From the NCBI GenBank assembly GCA_002104945.1, contig MCFH01000011.1:691501-755500 (forward strand): DNA of 64,000 nucleotides, in the 5' to 3' direction. The notes beneath the pieces were generated by a model. The model ran no database searches. It was not told the origin of the DNA and saw only the letters and a program-made list of their open reading frames with translations. Below, piece after piece: positions 13,044 through 27,136 of this stretch; the first letter of the stretch is position 1; the number at the start of each line of letters is the position of its first letter. The translations under genes were made by a program, and so were the position numbers. The stretch is from Piromyces finnis. Its lineage: Eukaryota > Neocallimastigomycota > Neocallimastigomycetes > Neocallimastigales > Neocallimastigaceae.

Positions 13044-13627
13044 ATGAAAATAAATATCAATAATTATTTATTCTTAATAGCATTAAGTAAGTGTCATCAT
13101 AAAAAATAATTTAATATTTAATTATCACATATAATGGGTAACTAAATTAAACTTAATAATATTTTTAAAAAAAGGTATCAGTAATTCATTAGCTTATGAT
13201 AAATTCTTTGGTGAAATTAGAAGGGCTGAATTATTTGAAAAAACTGATTTTATTGTTCCAAAAATTACAATTAATTTAAAAGAGGATGACTATAAAAACT
13301 TTTTTTTAAAGTATCAATGTGAAGTTGATATGAATTCTAGATACCTTACTAGAAATGACGATTGTTATAAAGCACCATGGGTTGATCTTGATTATGCTAT
13401 GGGAAAAATATTTAGATATAATTATATTGATAAGTCTTTAATTAAGGATTCACACGATTTAAATATCATTAATAAAACAAATATTACCTTGAATGAATTT
13501 GAGCATATTGTAACAAAATATTCTAATTATACTTTAGAAAAAATGTTATCATCAACTTATGGTTTAGTAAAAATTCCAGATTACTTTACTGAAGATGCAA
13601 GTTTATCATTTGACCTTGATGGGTAAC

Positions 13628-13719
<92 letters not shown>

Positions 13720-16201
13720 GTATTAGTATTAGTATTAGTATTAGTATTAGTAGACTTTTTTATAGGGTTAAAAATTGTAAAAGAAAAAAAAATTAAAATA
13801 TTTAAATTAATAAAATTTTTTATATATTTTAAATAATAATAAATAAAATAGAGATATTACTGAAGTTCCAAAAATCAAATTTACTATTGGCGGTAAATAT
13901 ACCAAGAGTTTTGAAAAATTAGGTTATAATATCAAAATTAAAAAGGGTCAATTATTTGAAAGAAAACAACTTCGTTTACGTTCTGAAGCTGTAGATCCAT
14001 CCTTCCTTAGAGAAAAATTAGCCTATGATATTTGTAATTTAGTTGAATTACCTTCACTTTCATCCAATTTTGCTCAAGTATACTTTAATAAAAAATTCAT
14101 GGGTTTATTTGCCATGAGAGATGCCTTCAAATCTCAATGGATTGAATATACTTTTGGTGAAAAGGGTACTACCCATTTATATACTTGTGATAGAAATTAT
14201 GGTAGTAATCAATTTTTTAATTGTATTAATGATGATGAAGAAATTGTAGATGATATTAATTTCAGGGCATTTCAAGATCGTTTAGCTAAAACTAAAACTA
14301 GAGAAGAATTAGAAGAATTCTTTGATGTCAAAACATTTATGCAATGGCAGGCTTTAAAATATTTATTTGGTTCATGGGATCATGTCACCAATGCTCATAA
14401 TAGTTATCTTTATATGTATCATGATACCACTTCCGGTAAAGATTTTTGGATTCCATTACTTTATGATTTTGATAGTGAATTTGGTGCCTACAAGGATTCT
14501 AATCCACGTAGAAGTTTCAATGATTCAATATATGATGGTTCAAATCCATTATTCGATATTCTTAATATTAAAGAGGATAATCCAGAGTTACTTGGATATA
14601 TGAGTGATATTATGAAAAAGGCTTTCAATCCTAAATTATTGATTCCAAGAATCGATCAGTTAAAGAAATTCATTGCTCCATACGTTAAAGAAGATCGTAC
14701 TCCAGATGCTGATGGTCATCTTCCAGGTCGTGTGAAGCGTGTTAATTATAAAGTAGAAGATTATTTCACTTTTAGTGATTTTGAAAAAAATACAGAATAT
14801 ACTTCTATTAAGCTTAGAAAATATCTTAATGAAGAATTATATAATGATGATACTATTCTTGGATTGAAACAATGGATGATTGAAAGATTCAAGTTTGTTT
14901 GTGAAACTTATGATATCGATTGTTCTTACGCTAAGGAATACTTGGGTGAGCCAACCTATAAGGTTGATTCTTTATTATATGAAGAAAAGAATGGAGGATG
15001 CCATAATTCTGGTTATAGTTGTTGTTCCCTTTCAAATACTGAAGTTAGAACTACCGATGCGGTAGGTAAATGGGGTATTGAAGGTGAAGAATGGTGTCTT
15101 ATTGATGAAGAAGTTACCGAAAAATGTTGGTCAGAAAAACTTGGTTATTCTTGCTGTAAAAATAAGAATACAAAAATTAGTTATATTTCTAGATCGACAG
15201 GTAAAGAATTATATTATGGTGTTGAACACGGTCAATGGTGTGGTATCACAGATTTACAACTTTGTCCAAGTGGCGGAGAATATAAATGTTGTCAAGAATG
15301 CAATATTTCCTATACTGATACTGAAGATTGGGGTATTGAAAATGGTAATTGGTGTTCTATTCCATATTCATGTAGTAATGGAAAAACTACCACTACCAAA
15401 AGTACTACAACAACTACTACAACAACAACTACAACTACAACAACTACAACAACTACAACAACTACTTCTACTACAACTACAACTACCACCACAACAACCA
15501 CTTCTACTACTACTACTACTGCTATACCAACAACAACAATTAGTACTATTACTCCTAAAACTTCTACTACTACTGCCACTACTACTGTCACTAAAACAAA
15601 AACAACTACCATAAATTCTTCTGTTCCAACTTCAGATTCTCAATGTGCCTCTGCAAATACAGCTTGTGGTGGCACGGAATACCCAGATGCACCAAATTGT
15701 TGTGAACCAGGTCTTTTCTGTTGGAAATACTTTACTCATTATCATCAATGTCTTGATATTGATATGAAAAATACCCTTCCTTCTGGTGTTAATGTTAAAA
15801 AGCCAAATGAAGAGGGGGTTGCAGATGCCTATGAAGCCTGTGGTGGTCTTGATTTCCCAGATGCACCAATTCGTTGTATATCTGGTTATGGTTGTTTAAG
15901 AAAAAATCCAAACTATCATCAATGTGTCCCATTAGAAGCATTTGATTCTCAAGATTCTGAACAACCAAAACCAACCGAAACTATCACAACAACTACTGTA
16001 AATGAAGGACCAACTGAAACCTCATCCAATGAAAGTTCATGTGCTAAACTTTATGAAAGTTGTGGTGGTACAGACCATCCAAATGCGCCAAATTGTTGTG
16101 AAAAAGGTAGCTATTGTTGGAAGGGATTCCCAAACAATTATGTTTGTTTCCCTAACCCTAATGGATGGTGGGGTTTTCCAGGTTTTCCAGGTCAAAAATA
16201 A
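13044..16201 (+). CDS. CotH kinase-like protein with three dockerins and three CBM1-like modules
   Basis: Exons 13044-13086, 13175-13622 and 13852-16201 give 946 residues. The signal peptide ends near SISNSLAYDKFFG. The CotH family domain spans roughly residues 25-530; it shows the family hallmarks RKQLRLRSEAVDPSFLREKL (about 200-220), GSWDHVTNAHN (about 339) and LLYDFDSEFGAY (about 369), whose D-x-D carries the presumed metal-binding acids. Three dockerin-like modules follow (about 547-581, 589-630, 633-672), then a nearly pure Thr linker (about 675-755) and CBM1-like modules at about 762-798, 819-855 and 894-930. The tail is GWWGFPGFPGQK. Bacterial CotH is an atypical protein kinase; the substrate here is unknown. 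The second CBM1-like module lacks two of its six cysteines. The first exon is 43 nt, 9 nt longer than in the other genes. Confidence 0.88.
13629..13751. repeat. ATT microsatellite in CotH intron 2
   Basis: An ATT tract from about 13629 to 13708 is followed by TTAGTA-type degenerate units to about 13751. It lies wholly inside intron 2 (13623-13851), just after the donor site. The equivalent introns of the two other CotH genes lack a long tract. Confidence 0.9.
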
Positions 16202-19155
16202 TTTTTCTATTATATAAACTGAAATAATTCATAAATTATAGAAACATAAATTATAGATTACTCTTTTTTTTATTATTACAGTTTATATATATTCAATACT
16301 GTAATACAAAATTCGAGTTAGAATATTATTTTTCATTTATTATAACAATTAAGTATCTCTTCATTCCTATTTTATTAAAATGTTTATCCCTTTATACTAT
16401 ATATATATTATATTTCACAAAAATTAATTATCATAAAAAAAAAAGTATACTAATAAGTATCATTAATAATGCTCATAATTATTATTTGTAACAATATTAA
16501 TATTAATAATGTTAATTAATTGTAATTATAGGTAATTATTTTATATATAATCATTAAAACATTTCATAAATAATTAATATCTATATATTATTATATATAA
16601 ATAAACTAATATAAAAAAATTATCTAAAAATAATTATTATTATTATTAGAAGATGTTATATATTTTTATATTATAATATTTATATAATTATATAATTTAC
16701 ATTGATGGTTTTTATTTTTTTTATTTAATATTAATAAATTTATTTATTTATTATAATGTCTCCATTAATCATTTTTTTATTTAGTAGGTTGTTTGAGTCG
16801 AAATGTATAGATTTTCCTTTTTATTAAATATATAGCATAAATACTTATAAATATTTATGGTAAATGGATAAATGAATGAATAATATCTGCATTATATTAG
16901 TAATAAAAGAGTAATCCATCATTAACAATGAATAATTTTAACAGAAATTAAATGAATCATATAATTTTTTTGATAATAATAAAAATTAAAATTTTTTTTA
17001 TAAATCATAATTGTTATTAAATAAATGAATATCAAAGGATAGGTGTTATTAATGGATTATTATTATTATTATTATTTTATGATGTGTTATTGTTAATACC
17101 ATCCCCTACCCTTTTAATGCCAATTTTTTATTGTTTTTTTTTTTTCAATAATTATATAATGTATTACGATTTATTATTTTGTTGTACAACAAATGACCAA
17201 TAAATATCAATTGGATATAATATTAATTCTAAGGTAATCAATCATTTTTTTTAATTTATTATTCTGTTAATCATCAATGTAAATCCTATCTAAATTTGGC
17301 AATATTATCCAAAATCAACTTAACTATTTAACATTTAACTGATAATTTTAATTAATAGTCTCATCTTTTTTTAAGATTTTCCATAATAAATAAGCTATAT
17401 AATAAACTTTATTATATATAAAATTAAAAAAAGAGCCTTCACTTTAAAAAAATTGATTTTAATTTATTTATTCCATTTTAATTTTATTGGTTGTTTTTTT
17501 TAATTTAAAAAAAATATCTTTTTTTTGTATTATGCATAAATGTTTTTTATTAATTATAGTTATTATTGTTATTTTTTTATAATTAAATTAAATTTTAATT
17601 TATTTATTTTTTTTTCTTTTAGTGAACGATCGATGTTTTACAATATTTATGTTATATTATTAATATATTAATGTTTAAAGTTTATTTTTTTTAAAAAAAA
17701 TTTAATTTTATATGATTTCACAAAGGTTTTAAATTTTTAAAGGTCATTTAAAAAAGAATAATAATTAAAATATAAATTAAAAATAAATTAAAATATTATT
17801 AAAATAAATAATAAATTAAATTAATTTAACCAATAAGAATAAGGAAAAATCTTATTATAAATCTTATTATAAATATTAATGTTACACTTAATAATTGGTA
17901 AACTTTTTAATTAAAAATTTGATTAAAAAATAAGACTTTCAAGAAGAATAATAGTTCTTTTATAATAATAAATTATAATAAATAATAAAATTAGAATAAT
18001 AATATTTTTTTAATATTTTTTTAATTTATACGGTTTTAATTATGTTTCTTTTATCATTAAATAATTAAAACATGATATATGAAAAAAGTTTCTTTTTTGG
18101 CTAAAAATGCTGATAAAAAGAAAATAATAATTAGAATAAGTAAATGAAATAAAATAATAACGAATACTACATTTCGAAAAGAAAATGAATTTTATCTTAA
18201 TAGTTAATAGTTATCTGTTTTATTTGTTAAACATTTAAATTTAACTATTTATTCCATAGGTTTCTTTATTTTTATGAAATTCTTACCAATAAATTAGATT
18301 AAATTTTTTTTTTGAATTTCTGTATTCATTCTCTATTAATATTCCTAATGATTATTAAAAAACTGTATATTAGTATTATTTGTATTATATTAAATACAAT
18401 AATATTAAATTATTATTAAGTATTATTTTTTTTAAAACCTATAAACTCTTTTTAATATTAGATTTTGTAACACTTATAATTAAAGTTTTTATATATTTTT
18501 TATTATCATAAAACGATAAATTTAAAAAAAAGTTTTAAAATTATTATTTAATTAATAATTAATTTAATTAATATATTTATATTTTCACTTTAAAAAAATA
18601 TAGATATAAATAAAATGAAAAATTCCTTTTTTTTTAAAGTCACCCCTTCCCAAAAAAAAATAAAAATATAGAAAGTAAATTATATATAGTATATTATAAT
18701 TATTTGACTTTTATTTTTTATTCTTTTTGTTTTTAAATAATATTTTTAAAAATTTAGTCAAATATATATTTCCATTACCAAATATTAATATTTATTTAGT
18801 GTTGAACATTAAAATAATATTAATTATCATTCCATAAAAAATATACATTATAATATATTATAAATAATTTATTAAAAAGAAATACTTAGTTTTTAACATA
18901 ATTTTTTTATTAAAAAATAGTAGTAATAATAAAAAAAGTATTTAATAATTATTTATTAAAAACATAATTAATTTAAATAAAAATAAAATAAAAAAAACTC
19001 TAAAAAGTTATTTTAAACATTATACGAAAAAAAAATAATATTTAAACAATAATTTAATATAATATAATCAAAACAATCAGTAACAACTACAACAATAATA
19101 AATAATATTAATAGAAAAATAATAATATTTAAGATAATAATAAAATCATAATAAA
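16202..19155. other. AT-rich intergenic region
   Basis: About 3 kb without a supported gene. It holds poly-A/T runs, a short palindrome ttgttgtacaacaa at about 17179-17192 and a GC-richer stretch caccccttccc near 18641-18651, about 510 bp before the next ATG, which could be a factor site. No RNA gene or mobile element is recognisable. Confidence 0.5.
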
Positions 19156-22052
19156 ATGAAGATAAATATTACTAGTTTATTAACTCTCTGTAAGTTTAAA
19201 TTTTTATTAATAAAATTTTTAATTGATATATAAATAGTATGTAAAAAAAAATACTATAAAGTATTAAATATTTATTTCTAACAATAAATATATATTATAT
19301 ATTTTATATAAATAGTTGTGGGTTATGTAGTTGCCAAGGATGACTTCTTTGGTGAAATTAGAAGAGCTGAACTCTTTGAAAAAATGGATTTCAAAGTCCC
19401 AAAAATTAATATTCAGTTAAAGGATGAAGATTATAAAAATTTCTTTTTAAGATATCAATGTGAACGTGATATGAATACCAGATATTCAATTAGAAATGAA
19501 GATTGTTATAATGCACCATGGATGGATTATGATTACGCTATGGGAAAAACTTTAAAAAACAATTTAGTTAATGAAAACCTTATTAAAGATAAAGATGATA
19601 TTAGCATTATTAAAAAAAGTAATATCACTTTATCTGAATTTGAACATATCATTACTAAATATTCTAATTTCACTTTAGAAACAATTTTAACTACTAGTCG
19701 TGGTTTATTTAAATTCCCTGACTATTCTGCTGATGATTCTAGTTTAACTTTTGATCTTGATGGGTAAATTTTTATATTCTAATATAAAAATTTGAATTAA
19801 AAATTTTTTTAAAACTAGTTTTATATTATAAAACATAATAATTATATATAATAATGATAATAACAATAATATATTTTTTTACTATTTTCTATTTTTTTTC
19901 ATTTGAAATTGAAATAAAATTAAAAAAAAAAAAAAAATAGAGATATTACTGAAGTTCCAAAAATCAAATTTTCTGTTGGTGGTAAATATACCAAGAGTTT
20001 TGAAAAATTAGGTTATAATATCAAGATTAAAAAGGGTCAATTATTTGAAAGAAAACAACTTCGTTTACGTTCTGAAGCTGTAGATCCATCCTTCCTTAGA
20101 GAAAAATTAGCCTATGATATTTGTAATTTAGTTGAATTACCATCTCTTTCTTTAAACTATGCTGAAGTTTACATTAATAAAAAGTTTATGGGTTTATTTG
20201 CTCTAAGAGATGCTTTTAAATCTCAATGGATTGAATATACTTTTGGTGAAAAAGGTACTGATCATTTATATACTTGTGATAGAAGTCATGGAAATAATGA
20301 ATTCTTCAATTGTATTAATGATGATGAAGAAATTACTAATGATTCTACTTTTAAGGAATTCCAAGATCGTTTAGCTAAAACTAAAACTAGAGAAGAATTA
20401 GAAGAATTCTTTGATGTCAAAACATTTATGCAATGGCAAGCTTTAAAATATTTATTTGGTTCATGGGATCATATCACCAATGCTCATAATAGTTATCTTT
20501 ACATGTATCAAAATGAATTTACTGGTAAAAGTATGTGGATTCCTTTACTTTATGATTTTGATAGTGAATTTGGTGCTTATAAAAATGCAAATCCACGTAA
20601 GACTTTTGATAATTCAATTTATGATCGTTTAAATCCATTATTTGATATTCTTAATATCAAGGAATCCAATCCAGAAATTATTGGATATATGAGTGATATT
20701 ATGAAAAAGGCATTCAATCCAAAGAAATTACTTCCAAGAATTGATAAACTTAAAGAATTTATTGCTCCATACATTAAAAAGGATCGTACTCCAGATGCTG
20801 ATGGTAATCTTCAAGGTCGTGTCAAAAGAGTCAACATCAAGATTGAAGATTATTTTACCTATAATGATTTCGAAAAAAATTCAGAATTCACCAAAATTAC
20901 TCTTAGAAAGTATCAAAGTAAATATTTCTCTACTGATGATTATATTCTTGGATTAAAACAATGGATTATTGAAAGATTCAAGTTTGCTTGTGAAACCTAC
21001 AATATTGATTGTTCCTATGCCAAAGAATATTTAGGTGAACCAGATTACACTGTTGATGATTTATTATATGAAGAAATCAATGAAGGTTGTTATAATACTG
21101 GCTATAATTGTTGTCTCTCTGATAAAACTCCCTCTAGTACTACCGATAATATTGGTAAGTGGGGTATTGAAGGTGGTGATTGGTGTCTTATTGAAGCTTT
21201 TACTAATGAAAACTGTTGGTCCATTAAATATGGCTATTCTTGTTGTACAAATAAAAATACTAAAGTTTCTTTTGTTGAACCTACTGGTGAAAAGTATGGT
21301 ATTGAACATGATCAATGGTGTGGTATTCATGATTTACAACTTTGTCCAATGGGTGACCAATATAAATGTTGTAAAAAATGTGAAGTTATCATGACAGATG
21401 ATGATGGTGATTGGGGTATTGAAAATGATCAATGGTGTTCTACTCCTTACTCATGTAAACAAACCAGTAATAATAAAACTACTACTACCACCACCACCAC
21501 CACCACCACTACAACTACTGTAAAACCAACCACTACTACCACCACTACAACTACTGTAAAACCAACCACTACTACCACCACTACAACTACTGTAAAACCA
21601 ACCACTACTACCACCACTACAACTACTGTAAAACCAACCACTACTACCACCACTACAACTACTGTAAAACAAACCACTACTACAACAACCACTACTACTT
21701 CTAAACCAACTGAAACTGGTCAATGTGCTAAGGAATATGAATTCTGTGGTGGTACTGAACATCCAGATGCTCCAAAGTGCTGTGAAAAGGGTAGTATTTG
21801 TGATACAAGATATACCAAATTCCATCAATGTATTCCAGAATCAATGTATTATGGACCACCACCACCACCACCATTTAATGATGGTTGTGCCAGAGCTTAT
21901 GATTGGTGTGGTGGAAATGGTTATCCAAACTGTTGTGCTCCAGGTTTCATATGTACATTAAATCCTCAAAATAGAATGCAATGTCTTCAAGATCCAAATC
22001 CAAATAATCAATATCAACCACCACCACCACCATATTATTATCCTCCAGTAGT

Positions 22053-22085
<33 letters not shown>

Positions 22086-23016
22086 AACTTCTAAGAAGAC
22101 TACCACAGTACCAACTACTACTACCACCACCACCACCACTACAACTTCTAAGAAGACTACCACAGTACCAACTACTACTACCACTACCACCACCACTACA
22201 ACTTCTAAGAAGACTACCACAAAACCAACTACAACAACAACTACCACCACAACTACTACCACTACCAAAAAGACAACAACAAAACCAAAAACCACCACTA
22301 CAACAACTACTACCACTACAACTACTAAGATGGCAACTCCAACTTCCAATGGTAAATGTGCTAAAGCTCAAGAAATGTGTGGTGGTTCATTATATCCAGA
22401 TGCTCCAAATTGTTGTGAAGAAGGTTACTTCTGTTGGTCCTACTTTACTCATTATCATCAATGTGTTTCTGAAGACTTAAAGAAGTCATTACCAAGTGGT
22501 ACTAATGTAGTTGAACCAAATCTTGGTGAATGTGCTAAGGGTTATGGAATTTGTGGTGGTCTTGAACACCCAGATGCTCCATCCTGTTGTGTAGCTGGTT
22601 ATACTTGTAACAGAAAGAATCCAAACTATCATCAATGTATTCCAAATCAAGCTTTTGAAAGTCAAAATCCAGTCTATACTACTACTACTACTACCACCAA
22701 GAAGACTACCACTACTAAAAAGACTACTACCACCACCACCACTACCACTAAAAAGACAACTACTACAAAGAAAACTACTACAACTAAAAAGACAACTACT
22801 ACCACTACTACCACCACTAAAAAGACTACCACTACTTTAGCACCAACTACACCAAGTCAAAAATGTGCTAAGGCCTATGAAATGTGTGGAGGTCTTAATT
22901 ATCCAAATTCTCCAACTTGTTGTGAACCAGGATCCACTTGTGTTGTATTTGGTGAATACCATCATCAATGTCTCCCTGATGAAGCTATTGCTGCCTATCA
23001 ATTATTAGAAGAGTAA
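19156..23016 (+). CDS. CotH kinase-like protein with three dockerins and five CBM1-like modules
   Basis: Exons 19156-19189, 19316-19763 and 19941-23016 give 1185 residues, the longest host protein in the window. The signal peptide is MKINITSLLTLFVGYVVA. The CotH domain (about residues 22-525) has LREKLAYDICNLVELP, GSWDHITNAHN and LLYDFDSEFGAY near residue 368. Dockerin-like modules start near 544 (less typical, CLSDKTPSSTT), 586 (CWSIKYGYSCC) and 628 (CPMGDQYKCC, ending WGIENDQWCSTPYSC). CBM1-like modules start near 756, 810, 967, 1025 and 1136, divided by Thr linkers with VKP, SKKTTTVP and KKTTTTK periodicity. The first two of these form the same module pair, joined by a PPPPPPFNDG-type linker, as in the non-catalytic genes. 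It likely acts outside the cell as a docked cellulosome component with possible protein kinase activity. Confidence 0.88.
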
Positions 23017-25898
23017 AAAAAAAAACTTTAATTTTTGTATAACTCTATCAACAATAAAAATATAGTTATGTTCATAGGTTACTGTAAACAACTTATATTT
23101 TTATTTAAAAAAATATAAACTTTTTCGCCTATGAAGATAATTTAATCATTTTTTAATATTTTTTATCAAATTGGAAAAAAATATAAAAATGAAATTTAAA
23201 CCACACTCTATATATAAAATAGTATAAATATTAAAGTCATTTTATTGCTATATAATTATTTCTTATTAAATATTTATTAACTAACCGTATATATAATTTA
23301 AAAAACAAAAACAAAAACATAATATTTATATATATTAATGTAAAAAATTACGAAAAAAATTATATTTTTTTTTTAGTAAATATATAAAATTTATATAAAT
23401 TATAAATATAAAAGTAAAAATAATAATATCAACAAAAATATATTTATTTATAAGTATTATAGATTTTTTTATAAAAAAATTATAATAATTACAAGTCTAT
23501 ATATAACTTTAAAAAAACATCATTATAAAATAAAGCAACATTTTAAAAATTAAAAATATTTTGATTGTATGTTTACTTTTTATGACCAAAGGTATTTTTT
23601 TTTTATTATTATTAAAAGACAATTTGTTAATTTTTTGTTTTCAAAAGACCAAAAAAAAAAAAAGGGTATTTTTTTCTACCTCTATATATCCTTTAAAAAC
23701 AAGCCTAGTTATTTTAATTTAATTATTTTTTATCAATTTTAGATCTATTTCTCATTTATTATCATCACTCTATTCATTTTAATGGAAAGACTTATTATTG
23801 AATAAAGTTTATACTCTATAGCGGACTTATTAAAAATTAAAAGCTATAAATATATTATAAATATATTTTAAAACATTAATTAATTAAGATAGTTTACCTG
23901 CTTACCGTTAAAAGTAACAAATGAAATAGTCAATATAAAATATTAAAGGAATGAACAAATATACATAATAATTATCCTAATTTTTTATGTATTTATTTAA
24001 ATACCATATATATATATTGTAAAAAAAAAAAAATGGTATTAAACACGTTACAATATTTTATTGCATTTGTACTAAAAAAAAAAAAAAAAAAAGCACATTA
24101 TCCATTATAATATAAAACTGAAAAGAGAAAATCTTTTCAAATTTTTAATATATCATAATCTTTAGAAAAATCAATTGAAAAATATGAATCATAATAAAAT
24201 TTAATATATTTAATAAATATATTAAGGTTTGAAAATTTTAAAAAAAAAAAAAGTATTTTCCATAAGATGGTGAAACTATAAAAAAAAAATAAGTATTATC
24301 ACATTGTATACGATAAAATAAAATAAAAAAAGTAAATAAATAAATAAAAACCAAGTACAAAAAAATGAAATTTCATAATTGATCTAAAATTTAAAATTAT
24401 TATTTTATTTAATTAATATTGTGATGAAAAAATCAATTTTTTTTTTAAAAAAAATAAAAAAAACAATAATAATTATTAATAAATAAATAAATGAATAAAA
24501 TATAATAAAAAAATGAACAAATAGAAGGTTTACCAATGAAAAATCCTCTTTTTTAATTTTATTTATTTTTTTATTTTTTTATTAGTTTTAAAATTACAAT
24601 TTATAAAAATTCTACTTTTTTTTTTAATTAATTAATTTTCTTGGTTACTTTTTACTTGATGATTTTTTAAAGTTTTATGGTATGTTTAATAAATAATAAT
24701 AAAATATATAAAAACCCTTTTATTTACTAAACTTTAAACTTTTTTTTTTTTTTTTTTTAGAATTTGCTTACTTTAATTAAAAAATTGTTGTAATTTTTTA
24801 ACCAATAAAATTTTTTTGCATTTATTTTTTGTCATCCATTTTTTTTATTGTGAATAAGGTTACACCAGAAAAAAATTTTTATTGTGGTTTTATTGTGGTT
24901 TTAAAAAAAAATGAAATGTTTTTTTTTATTATTATTATTATTGAAATTTTAATTAATTCATTTTAATTATGACATGTCGATTACATAATTTTCATTCTTA
25001 AGATTGTTGATGCTAATTATTAATAAACTTTGTAATGATTAAACTTGTTTGTGATCGCTTTTATTTTATGTTTATAGTTGGTGTATGTGCTTTTTTTTAA
25101 AAAAAATTTTTATACAAAATAGTATTATTTTTGAAACCATTTTTTTTTTTTTTGATAAAATGTAACCAGTTTCTTAAACTTTAATTAATATTATTCTAAA
25201 GCATAAAGTATCATTATTTCTTTTTATTTTCTTTCTTTTTAACTTGGTGGTTTGTTTATTTTCATTCTTTAAAACTTTTTTCCCATCATTTGAAGTAAAA
25301 ACATGATTATTTTTATTTTTTATTTTTTACTTTTTTTTTTAATTAAAAATAATATTAAAAATTAAATTAAAATTCTTTTAAACAATTATTTCAATTATTT
25401 TTTAATTTTTCCAAAAATGTTTCTTTTTAAAAAAAAATCATTTATTTCAATAAATTAAAACAAATAATAAATTAAATAATAAATAAACAGTTATAATGAA
25501 AATAAATAGTAAAAATATAGAATGAGTAATATGATGCAAAAGAAATACAAAAAAAAAAAAATATATATAAATTAGAAGCATTTCGTCTAAAAAAAATTTT
25601 TTTTTTAAATAAACAAACTAAAAGAAAATATAAAATAATAAATAATAATTAAAAACTTAATTATTTTAATATATTTTTATGGTATATTACTTGATAATTT
25701 ATCTTCATTGTAAATACTTTGAAATTAAATAAATTATCATATAGCATTCCTTATTTAATAATATAATACTTATTTTTAAATAAAATATATTATTTAAAAT
25801 TATAAAGTTGTTTTATCCATAATAAAACATTGTTAAAAAACAAAAAAAGTAAAATAAAACATTAATATCATCATAAATTAAAAAAGAATATTAAAAAA
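23017..25898. other. AT-rich intergenic region
   Basis: Nearly 2.9 kb in which I see no gene, RNA gene or mobile element. It consists of poly-A/T tracts and AT-rich spacer. Slightly less AT-rich patches near 24980-25100 contain no reading frame or promoter motif I can defend. Confidence 0.5.
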
Positions 25899-27136
25899 AT
25901 GAAATTCCAATTAATTACTTTATTATCCATAGGTATATAAAATAATGAATCTATGATAATAATTTATAGAGTTATTTATTGATTATTCTTTATTTTATTA
26001 TTTTTTTTATAGTATTAGGAAAATCATTAGCCGAAAAGGAATGTTGGTCAACTAGTCTCGGTTATCCATGTTGTGAATTAAAAACTACTGAAGTTCAACT
26101 TGTTGAAAAAAGTACCGGAAATAAATTTGGTGTTGAAGATGGTCATGTTTGTGGTATCACTGATCTTCAACTTTGTCCAAGAGGTGATAAATACAAGTGT
26201 TGTACTAAATGTAAGGTTGCTTACATTGATAAATATTTATGGGGTGCTGAACACAATGAATGGTGTTCTATTCCATACTCTTGTAACTTAAATGTTGAAA
26301 ATTTTACAACTACTAAAACAAAAACTACTACAACTACCACCACCACCACTACTGTTGAACCAACTACTACCATTGCTGAAGAACCAACAACTTCCGTTGC
26401 CGAAGAACCAACTACTACCATTGCTGAAGAACCAACAACTTCCGTTGCCGAAGAACCAACTACTACCATTGCTGAAGAACCAACTACTACCATTGCTGAA
26501 GAACCAACAACTTCTGTCACTACTACCACTGTTATCAATACTACCACTACTACTACCCAATATACTTCAATTATTCCTATTGATGCCAATGGATGTTCTA
26601 TAGGTTATTACCCATGTGGTGGTCTCTCTAATAAAAATGCACCAAGTTGTTGTGAAGAAGGTTTTGTTTGCCACGAATTTAATAAATACTATTATCAATG
26701 TATTCCATTCGATTCTGAATATTTAACTCAAAGTACTGTATCAACTACTACTACCACCACCACTTCCACTACTACTACTATTAACGAAGAACCAACTACC
26801 ACCACTATTGTTAATGAAGAACCATCTATCACTACTGTTAGCGACGAACCAACTACTGTCACTATTGTTAATGAAGAACCATCTATCACTACTGTTAGCG
26901 AAGAACCAACTATTGCTACTATCACAATTACTACTACTATCACTACCACTACCCCTTCTTCAATTCCATATCCAGGTCGTTGCGGTAGAGTTAATGAAGT
27001 CTGTGGTGGTTACCGCTTCCCAAATGCTCCACGTTGTTGTGAACGTGGTTCAGTTTGTGTCAAGATTGATAATAGCATCTCTCGTTGTATCAGACGCAAT
27101 CAAAACAACCCACCATACAATCCAAGACCATTTTAA
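25899..27136 (+). CDS. Secreted dockerin pair protein with two CBM1-like modules
   Basis: Exons 25899-25932 and 26013-27136 give 385 residues. The start is set by the 34-nt signal exon, which gives MKFQLITLLSIVLGKSLA; an in-frame ATG at 26081 or a start inside the intron would lose the signal peptide. Dockerins lie at about residues 22-102 (CWSTSLGYPCC ... WGAEHNEWCSIPYSC). The first linker has about seven IAEEPTT or SVAEEPTT units; the second alternates NEEPSITTV and EEPTT. CBM1-like modules lie at about 206-241 (CSIGYYPCGG ... YYYQC) and 335-370 (CGRVNEVCGG ... SISRC); the second lacks the aromatic residues usual before its last Cys. The acidic Glu-rich linkers are unlike the pure Thr linkers of the neighbours. 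No catalytic domain is seen. Confidence 0.87.
26365..26515 (+). repeat. In-frame coding tandem repeat (AEEPTT units)
   Basis: Alternating units coding for EPTTTIAE and EPTTSVAE, spaced 24 nt apart, with strict alternation of a TIA and an SVA version at first. The regular alternation points to duplication of a 48-nt two-unit block. Confidence 0.85.
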
